14,545 bases of DNA, taken from CAYOMP01 sp964405075 (GTDB lineage Bacteria; Bacillota; Clostridia; Lachnospirales; Lachnospiraceae). The DNA is taken from contig CAYOMP010000061.1 of the NCBI GenBank assembly GCA_964405075.1, positions 1-14,545 on the forward strand. Direction: 5' to 3'. Positions 7,280 to 13,173 of this stretch are shown in pieces (positions within the stretch are counted from its first letter, which is position 1; each line of letters opens with the position of its first letter). The translations under genes were made by a program, and so were the position numbers. The notes under the pieces are model-generated. The model made no database searches and had not been told where the DNA came from. It was given only the letters and a program-made list of their open reading frames with translations.

Positions 7280-7390
7280 CGATAAATTATAAATTCCCAT
7301 AAAAATACTTAATACTATTATAGCATTTAAGGAAATTATAAACAATAAAAACTGTATAAACATTGTAAACTGTTCCTCTACACCCGGCAT
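7247..7390 (-). CDS. Putative small single-pass membrane protein (47 aa)
   Basis: An ATG at 7388-7390 opens a 47-codon frame ending in TGA at 7247-7249. An internal in-frame ATG at 7361-7363, with AGAGGA 10 nt upstream, would give 38 aa and is the better supported start. The product has an acidic, polar N-terminus (MPGVEEQFT) and one long hydrophobic segment (about residues 10-34, rich in F, I, L and V). It ends in a strongly basic C-terminus (SRSRKKEARTA), a textbook single transmembrane helix with the positive end inside. No family was recognised. The topology resembles small hydrophobic type I toxins and other regulatory membrane peptides, but that is only a comparison. A promoter-like sequence for the downstream operon lies inside this frame, so one of the two calls may be wrong. 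Confidence 0.45.
   Translation of the reverse strand: MPGVEEQFTMFIQFLLFIISLNAIIVLSIFMGIYNLSRSRKKEARTA
7317..7345 (-). promoter_or_regulatory. Promoter of the 771-aa/prmA/rsmE/desulfurase/thiI operon
   Basis: On the minus strand TTGTTT (7345-7340) and a perfect TATAAT (7322-7317) are 17 bases apart. Transcription would start near 7310, leaving a leader of about 240 nt that contains the hairpins at 7279-7174 before the start codon at 7069. No better promoter was seen closer to the gene. The region is AT-rich and also encodes the small membrane protein, so chance resemblance is possible. Confidence 0.55.
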
Positions 7391-7495
7391 TCTTTCGCTG
7401 TTTATAGTACTTTTTAACTACATCTTTTTTTTAAATTATCGCGGTGCTCGTGGAAAACTTATGTAAACATAATTTTCTCCTGGTTGCTCGCATAA

Positions 7496-7543
7496 AAAAA
7501 GTATAAGATAATACGTCCTTTGTCATATCATCTTATACTTTTT
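7496..7543 (-). terminator. Terminator downstream of the GH112 gene
   Basis: Perfect 14-bp arms at 7496-7509 and 7530-7543 (GTATAAGAT with flanking A-T pairs) enclose a 20-base loop. On the minus strand the stem runs into seven consecutive T residues (7500-7494). It lies about 105 bases after the GH112 stop and should end the RG-I block. The stem is AT-rich, so strength is uncertain; symmetry allows action in both directions. Between it and the GH112 stop nothing else was recognised. Confidence 0.6.
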
Positions 7544-7648
7544 ACTTTACATTTTTTATCTAAGACTAATCACCAAATATACTTTATACATTATAATGAT
7601 ATCTTTTAATCCATCTCATAAGTAAAGTCAAGAGTATTCTGCCTCAAC

Positions 7649-9814
7649 TTATAAACTTATAATCTTAGTGTCATACGCTTCAATGGTTTCCGTAATAACT
7701 GTGCCAGCAGTCTTAACAGAAGTAGTCTGTGTATCTCCACTATTATTAATAACCACTAACATATTGCTTTCCGGATAGTAGGCACATTCTGTCATAGCAC
7801 TGTCTGTTACAAGATATTCCTGTGAAAGTGATTCTCCACATGCGTATAAAATAATGTTCATAAGCATTCTTGTATTTTCAAGATTAGTTTCAAATGAACC
7901 CATGTAAACACCTTTACCCTTACCAAAATTATTAATAGTAAGTACTGGAGTTCCCTCTTCTTCAATTAAAACTTTTGCCTTACCATCAGTTAGATATATA
8001 TTCTTCTGACCTTTAACAAAGCTATTAGCTGGTAACAATCCCTCTACATTCTCTGTTTCAAACTGCCACTTGCCATGACACACTCTAGCCCCTGTATCCT
8101 GATCTACACCTAATACATTAGACATTCTAAAGTATGTATCATAACCTTCAACTGCCGATGGTTGGTTAACTCCTAAGAATACTCCACCGTTATATACCCA
8201 CTCAGTAAGTGCTTCTAAAACTGCTGTATCATCCCAAGCTTCTCCACCGCTCCATGCTGAACCTGCATAACCTGCATTAATTACAACATCAACATCCTTT
8301 AATGCACCATTCTTAACATCCTCAAATGAAATGTATCTTACATCAAATGGAAGCCCTGATAAACTTTCATTAATATGAATCAAATCATGCATATATGTCT
8401 CATGAAAATGTCCTGATAAAGTCCAAGAACGAAGCTTGCCCCATGTATGAAGCACCGCAATAACTGGCTTAAGTACCGCTGGTTTTCCTGCCTTATGGAA
8501 ATCCTTAACAATCCTAAATTCATCTGATACTTTTTCAATATAATCACAAAAATCAGGAAATGGCTCAACTAAATGTAAGTATCCTCCAAGACCAATTCTA
8601 TCAACTGGTTCTCTAAGAAGTGCTCTCCTTATGCTATTCCAGAATTTCTTAGCTTCAAGGGTAGGATTACCACCTTCCATAAATGTAGGTGCTCCTCCTA
8701 ATCCGACTGGGAAAAGGTATGGATGTAATCTTAACTCATGAGTATCAACCTTGGCACCTGCACATAATCTTGCTTCATATCCGGAAAATACACATTTAAT
8801 TAATCCGTCAAAACCAAATTCTTTGAATCTTGGGCTATATGGTTCAACACCAACCCAACTATCATCATAAAATACATATGCTTTCTTTCCAGCCTTATGT
8901 ACAATATCAACAAGCTGTTTACCAAATGTAACAACAAAGTCATTGATAAATTCCATCCAGTCTAATTTATGCTGGTCTGCCGGCATATGTGTTACATGTA
9001 ATTTACCTTTATTAATAAAATCTTCTGCTGTTAATGAATAGCCATATTTTTCTGCAAATTCATCTAAAGCTAATGGACTAACTGTAAAATCATATGACCC
9101 CCAGTCAGAGAATAAGTGTCTATTCTTTTCACTACTTCCCCAAATCCATACAAAATTGTAGAACATAGAAGTAAATCTGACAACTGTTGTATCCGGATGT
9201 GTATCACACCAGTTTTTCATCCAATTAATCATATACTCTCTAGTAGCTTCATGACGTGGATCAATCTGCATAAGATGTTCTTTATCCCAATTATTAGTAG
9301 TATGATTATACATTGAGATTTCTTCCCATATTCTGAATGCTAAAAAGCTAACAGTATATTTATGCCACTTTTTAACATTTTTAACAGTAACAGTTCCCTG
9401 GCTTTCATCAAACACCCAATTATTTCTGTCTACTTCTTCATTTGTTGTTCTATCAAATACCTGCCAGTATTTAATGGAATCTGCCGATGAGTTTATCTTA
9501 AACTGTTCAGCAAAGAAGTCCTCCATAATATCAAAAACAATTGTTGAATCTGTTGCTGTCTTTGGCTGCGTCATTAAGAATGACTGTTGTAACTTATCCC
9601 TGTTCTGTTTTGCCCATTCATTATGGTCTCTAATAATACAAATCGTAGAATAGATACCATATCCTGCATTAAGAATCTCATCAGATAATACAGTTCCATC
9701 ACTGTCTCTAATAACATCTGCACCCCATTTTTTTGCCATTTTCAAAGTTAATTCTTCAAAACCCGACTCTCCAGGTAATGTAAAACTACCTGTACTTTTA
9801 ACTACATCATTCAT
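7649..9814 (-). CDS. GH112 galactoside phosphorylase, probably D-galactosyl-1,4-L-rhamnose phosphorylase
   Basis: GH112 enzymes cleave a terminal beta-galactoside with inorganic phosphate to give galactose 1-phosphate and a free sugar. Known acceptors are N-acetylhexosamines (lacto-/galacto-N-biose phosphorylase) or L-rhamnose. The start is ATG at 9812-9814, with GAGGAA 8 nt upstream; a TTG-started extension to 9853 would cover the ribosome binding site. The 721-aa protein opens with the family signature FTLPGESGFEELT and KKWGADVIRDSDGT. It carries the general acid Asp in YDDSWVGVEPY (about residue 318) in the TIM barrel, then a Rossmann-like region (NAGYAGSAWSGGEAW, about 525-540) and a C-terminal beta domain. 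No signal peptide is visible, so it is cytoplasmic, as phosphorolysis requires. It is the last gene of a block with an RG-I lyase; RG-I side chains join galactose to rhamnose O4, so galactosyl-rhamnose is the favoured substrate (inference). Confidence 0.93.
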   Translation of the reverse strand: MNDVVKSTGSFTLPGESGFEELTLKMAKKWGADVIRDSDGTVLSDEILNAGYGIYSTICIIRDHNEWAKQNRDKLQQSFLMTQPKTATDSTIVFDIMEDFFAEQFKINSSADSIKYWQVFDRTTNEEVDRNNWVFDESQGTVTVKNVKKWHKYTVSFLAFRIWEEISMYNHTTNNWDKEHLMQIDPRHEATREYMINWMKNWCDTHPDTTVVRFTSMFYNFVWIWGSSEKNRHLFSDWGSYDFTVSPLALDEFAEKYGYSLTAEDFINKGKLHVTHMPADQHKLDWMEFINDFVVTFGKQLVDIVHKAGKKAYVFYDDSWVGVEPYSPRFKEFGFDGLIKCVFSGYEARLCAGAKVDTHELRLHPYLFPVGLGGAPTFMEGGNPTLEAKKFWNSIRRALLREPVDRIGLGGYLHLVEPFPDFCDYIEKVSDEFRIVKDFHKAGKPAVLKPVIAVLHTWGKLRSWTLSGHFHETYMHDLIHINESLSGLPFDVRYISFEDVKNGALKDVDVVINAGYAGSAWSGGEAWDDTAVLEALTEWVYNGGVFLGVNQPSAVEGYDTYFRMSNVLGVDQDTGARVCHGKWQFETENVEGLLPANSFVKGQKNIYLTDGKAKVLIEEEGTPVLTINNFGKGKGVYMGSFETNLENTRMLMNIILYACGESLSQEYLVTDSAMTECAYYPESNMLVVINNSGDTQTTSVKTAGTVITETIEAYDTKIISL

Positions 9815-9862
9815 TTTATCTCTTCCTCTTTCAAAAAAATAACCTGAACACAATACAATTTT

Positions 9863-9891
9863 ATTATGCTAATGTTTCCATTTAATGTCAA
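9863..9891 (-). promoter_or_regulatory. Promoter of the GH112 gene
   Basis: A perfect TTGACA (9891-9886) and CATAAT (9868-9863) are separated by 17 bases on the minus strand. The predicted start of transcription is near 9856, giving a leader of about 42 nt with the GAGGAA ribosome binding site. The promoter lies in the 138-base gap between the GH2 stop and the GH112 start, so GH112 can be expressed apart from the upstream genes. No clear terminator was seen after the GH2 gene, so read-through from upstream is also likely. Confidence 0.8.
9865..9881 (-). promoter_or_regulatory. cre-like catabolite repression site overlapping the GH112 promoter
   Basis: On the minus strand the 17-mer ATGGAAACATTAGCATA fits the CcpA operator consensus WTGNAARCGNWWWCAWW at 15 of 17 positions. 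The two misses are the central G (here A) and one W (here G). It fills the space between -35 and -10 and overlaps the -10 box, the usual position for repression. This would place galactoside use under carbon catabolite control. Confidence 0.5.
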
Positions 9892-9952
9892 ACTTTTTTT
9901 ATCGTAAAACTTCATAAATTTTTTCTGATTTCTATGGCATTTTTACTAATCA

Positions 9953-12247
9953 CTATCGCGTAAAAAATTCCACTTTCCCACATATTTCCTGATGATTTAC
10001 ATTAGCTTTAACATTTAGCACAACCATACCTTTTGTTTTTGTTCTTAATACAATCAAAGCTTTTCCTTTGTAGGTTTCAACATTTTTTAATTTGTAATTA
10101 TGCAAAGACATAAAATCTGCATTTCCCGTTCCCTGTATTTTGGCTTCTCCTTCTACACTAACCTCTAGCATAACAGGTTCAGTAACCAGTCTGTTATCGC
10201 TGTCTAAAACCTGACACTCTGCATATACCAAATCATTATAATTTCCAAAATACTCAAATTTATCCAAATTAATCCTTATTTCACTTGGCTGTTTTGCTGT
10301 ATTTAATCTGCTGCCTATTCCCTTTACTCCATTTTTATACGTTACTGCTTCTATAAATCCACTCATATAGTCTGCTTCAAACTGGACTAAATACGGAATG
10401 CTTTCTCCGACTTTCTTTTTATCGATTATTCTATCATTTATTCTTAGTTCTATTTCATCAGCATTAGAATATACATATATCTTTGTCTTTTTACCTTCAT
10501 AACCCTTAAAGTCCCACGAATGTTCTAATTCATCCCATCCAGGTTCTGTAATTTTCTTTATCTTATTATAATTTTTAGGGTGTAAAACTGCTATGTATGG
10601 TGTATCATCTGATCCATTCATTATTCTTCTATACATGCCTTGTGGTTTAATAAAACCGCATATATCATAATCTCCGCAACCTGATATATGATATGGGAAT
10701 GCCGCCAATTCGCTATTGTCCTCATTCTCATATATTACTCTTCCCAGCCCGGCATCACCTAAGTAATCAATACCTGTCCACGAAAAATCACCAATAACAT
10801 TTGAGTATTTCAAACTTTCATTCCATGTTTCAAACATTTTACCAGGATAACTTTTAGTTCCTATTACCAACCTGTCAGGATATTTTCTAAAATACTCTGC
10901 ATATTCTTCATGAGCATTATTTAATCCTATGACATCTAGCACATTACAGAATTCTTCAATACAGTCTTTGGTTACAGAGCACATTATCTTTCTTGTTTCG
11001 TCAATACCCTTTACTATATTGACCATTTTCTTTGCTAATTCCATTCCCTCAACATATTTATCATCTATAACTTCATTACCAATAGACCATAAAATCACAG
11101 AAGGATGATTCAAATCACGCTTTACTGTATTTTTTATTTCTTCTTCAAACTCGCTTGCAAAATACATGTGGTAATCATTAAAATTTTTTCCTATATTCCA
11201 AACATCAAAAAATTCCTCAATAACCAACATTCCCAATTTATCGCAAGCATCTAACAAATATGGGGATGGAGGATTATTCACTATTCTAACAGCATTATAT
11301 CCCATCTCTTTAAGTAACTTTACTTTTCTTTCTTCTGCTGCCGGAAATGAAACCGCACCTATAACTCCATTATCCTGATGTATATTACAGCCTCGTAATT
11401 TTATTCCTCTTCCGTTCAGACGTAATCCTTCATCAGCCGATAACTCAAGTGTCCTTATTCCAAATTTCGTTTCTGTTTTATCAATTATATTTCCACCAAT
11501 TGTTACCTTATTTACAACAGTATATAACTGGGGCACGTTAACACTCCACACTGTGGGATTGTCAATTGTAATATCTGCCTCCATTTCATATACCTCACCA
11601 GGCTTCAAAATTACATTTTTTCCTGTAGCAATCGTTTTATTATCTCTGCCTGTTATTTCAGTAACCAGCATACCATATGCATTTCGGTCATCATATGAAT
11701 TTTTTACAATCGCCTTAGTATGAACTATTGCTCGATTTTTAGATAATTCTTTAGTATATACTTGTACTCCATCTGGAATAATATGTAATTGTTCGTTTAT
11801 CATTATGGAGACTTTTCTAAAAATTCCCGAACCACTATACCCTCTGGAATTCGGTAACGCAGTATTATTAATAATTATTTTTATCTCATTTTCAGTTTGT
11901 GCATTAATATATTTAGTAATATCCATATAAAACTTGGTATAACCATAATGATGTAACTTAACAAAACTGCCATTTACAAACACTTCACAGTTTTGATAAG
12001 CTCCATCAATACACAATCTTACTATCTTTCCCTCTATATCTTGGTTAAGTCGGAAAGTCTTGGTATATATTCCAATACCACCTTGGAAATATCCACCTTC
12101 ACCACCCATAAGTGATAACTCACTTCTTTTAGTACCAATAGAAAAATCATGGGGCAAATGAACTCTCTTAGGTGCACTTTCCTCATTTCTTTTACCGCTT
12201 CTGCTATAACTAAAAAACCAATCATAATTAAGATTAATCTCCAACAC
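9953..12247 (-). CDS. GH2 beta-galactosidase-like protein with substituted catalytic residues
   Basis: The 764-aa protein has the standard GH2 order: N-terminal sugar-binding beta-sandwich (about 1-165, with HLPHDF), an Ig-like domain (about 170-275), a TIM barrel (about 280-560), and C-terminal beta domains of the DUF4982/Ig type. The acid/base glutamate is present in LWSIGNEV (Glu392). The nucleophile motif, normally like IGTES, reads VIGTKSYP with Lys465 (codon AAA at 10853-10855, one base from GAA). The conserved active-site His in the motif usually read SHNPPS is Asn324 in RIVNNPPS. By family knowledge these changes should abolish normal retaining hydrolysis. No signal peptide is visible. 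The start is GTG with AAGGGGG about 8 nt upstream. It lies 58 bases after the deacetylase gene and 138 bases before the preferred GH112 start, in an RG-I block where a galactan-trimming beta-galactosidase would be expected. Without those substitutions I would call it an ordinary beta-galactosidase. Confidence 0.88.
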   Translation of the reverse strand: MLEINLNYDWFFSYSRSGKRNEESAPKRVHLPHDFSIGTKRSELSLMGGEGGYFQGGIGIYTKTFRLNQDIEGKIVRLCIDGAYQNCEVFVNGSFVKLHHYGYTKFYMDITKYINAQTENEIKIIINNTALPNSRGYSGSGIFRKVSIMINEQLHIIPDGVQVYTKELSKNRAIVHTKAIVKNSYDDRNAYGMLVTEITGRDNKTIATGKNVILKPGEVYEMEADITIDNPTVWSVNVPQLYTVVNKVTIGGNIIDKTETKFGIRTLELSADEGLRLNGRGIKLRGCNIHQDNGVIGAVSFPAAEERKVKLLKEMGYNAVRIVNNPPSPYLLDACDKLGMLVIEEFFDVWNIGKNFNDYHMYFASEFEEEIKNTVKRDLNHPSVILWSIGNEVIDDKYVEGMELAKKMVNIVKGIDETRKIMCSVTKDCIEEFCNVLDVIGLNNAHEEYAEYFRKYPDRLVIGTKSYPGKMFETWNESLKYSNVIGDFSWTGIDYLGDAGLGRVIYENEDNSELAAFPYHISGCGDYDICGFIKPQGMYRRIMNGSDDTPYIAVLHPKNYNKIKKITEPGWDELEHSWDFKGYEGKKTKIYVYSNADEIELRINDRIIDKKKVGESIPYLVQFEADYMSGFIEAVTYKNGVKGIGSRLNTAKQPSEIRINLDKFEYFGNYNDLVYAECQVLDSDNRLVTEPVMLEVSVEGEAKIQGTGNADFMSLHNYKLKNVETYKGKALIVLRTKTKGMVVLNVKANVNHQEICGKVEFFTR

Positions 12248-12286
12248 GAATCTTTCCCCCTTATTCTTCTATTATTTATCCGTGTT
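12243..12286 (-). promoter_or_regulatory. Possible hairpin enclosing the GH2 start site
   Basis: In the transcript, AACACGGAU (12286-12278) can pair over 9 bp (one G-U) with AUUCGUGUU (12251-12243). The GTG start codon lies in the 3' arm and the AAGGGGG ribosome binding site in the 26-nt loop. It could modulate GH2 translation, or be chance. Confidence 0.25.
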
Positions 12287-12305
12287 TTTCCAGAATTCTA
12301 TTATA

Positions 12306-13142
12306 CTATTGGTCTTTATCATTCACAAGGTTTTTAATATCAATCTGTGTTCCTGCCGGTACTTCATATATTGTCCTATCAACACTAATCCAGATTGACA
12401 TTGCATTAGGATTGTATACAAAGCTGGCATCAGCACTATATTCTAATCTTTTAGCTGCTTGCATATACTCTACAATTTGAATATTAGTTGCATACCAAAT
12501 ATCATCCCTGTGTCCCATCATTTCACAGAATTCTTCAATTAACTCCCAATTATTTCTATCTGTAAACTCATAGCTATGTCCCCACACATACATCATATAC
12601 AGATATTGTTCTTTGTACAAATCACAAAACTGTTCCCCTAACTGTAATAAATTGTGATTGTGATGACATGTTGACTTCCATTCCATATAATCTCTTGGCA
12701 TTGCAAAACCATCTGAGTTTCCAACTATTCTTGAATATTTAATACCCAATTTAGGTAATACTTCCATTATTTCTTCACTGTAAGAACCATTTGGATATGC
12801 CATTCCTTTTACCGGATAACCCATTATCTTTTCAAGGTTTTTTCTATCCTCTAACACCTGATAAATAACCTGTTCTATAGGGCATCTTTCAATTGTTGGA
12901 TGTGTATATGTATGACATGCAACTTCGTGTCCTTCGTATAATTCTTTCCATTCTTCCTGTGGTATTCTTCTTTCATCATTCAATATGCCGGAATTAAGGT
13001 TAAATGTTCCTTTTATTCCATTTTCATTAAATATTTTAACTAATCGCCTATCTTCAACCCTTCCATCATCATAACTCATAGTTAAAACCTTGTGTTTTCC
13101 CTCTGGAAAGCAAGTATAAATATTTCTTAAATTTTTTCCCAT
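12306..13142 (-). CDS. Polysaccharide deacetylase-like protein (CE4/NodB fold)
   Basis: This 278-aa protein has the NodB-type metal-dependent deacetylase motifs: TMSYDDG (Asp25-Asp26, catalytic base and metal ligand) and HTYTHP (His77 and His81, metal ligands). These are followed by GMAYPNGSYSEEI near residue 113-125 in the place of the motif-3 R-x-P-Y/P-x-G segment. The C-terminus after about 235 is a small beta-rich extension (YNPNAMSIWISVDRTIYEV). There is no signal peptide or membrane segment, so it should act inside the cell on imported oligosaccharides, unlike peptidoglycan or chitin deacetylases of this fold. It lies 31 bases after the PL11 lyase gene and 58 before GH2. RG-I is acetylated on galacturonic acid, so removal of acetyl groups from RG-I fragments is a reasonable guess, but substrate cannot be read from the sequence. 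The start is ATG with AGAAGGAA upstream. Confidence 0.85.
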   Translation of the reverse strand: MGKNLRNIYTCFPEGKHKVLTMSYDDGRVEDRRLVKIFNENGIKGTFNLNSGILNDERRIPQEEWKELYEGHEVACHTYTHPTIERCPIEQVIYQVLEDRKNLEKIMGYPVKGMAYPNGSYSEEIMEVLPKLGIKYSRIVGNSDGFAMPRDYMEWKSTCHHNHNLLQLGEQFCDLYKEQYLYMMYVWGHSYEFTDRNNWELIEEFCEMMGHRDDIWYATNIQIVEYMQAAKRLEYSADASFVYNPNAMSIWISVDRTIYEVPAGTQIDIKNLVNDKDQ

Positions 13143-13173
13143 ACTATTCCTTCTTTCACAATAATAAATTATA

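Noticed and set aside
7459..7481. AGGAG followed by ATG TTT ACA TAA on the minus strand
   Set aside because: A three-codon frame is too short to call a gene, although the ribosome binding site is good.
9815..9853. Upstream TTG extension of the GH112 protein by 13 residues
   Set aside because: The extension contains the GAGGAA ribosome binding site and gives residues unlike the family; the ATG at 9812-9814 fits spacing and homologues.
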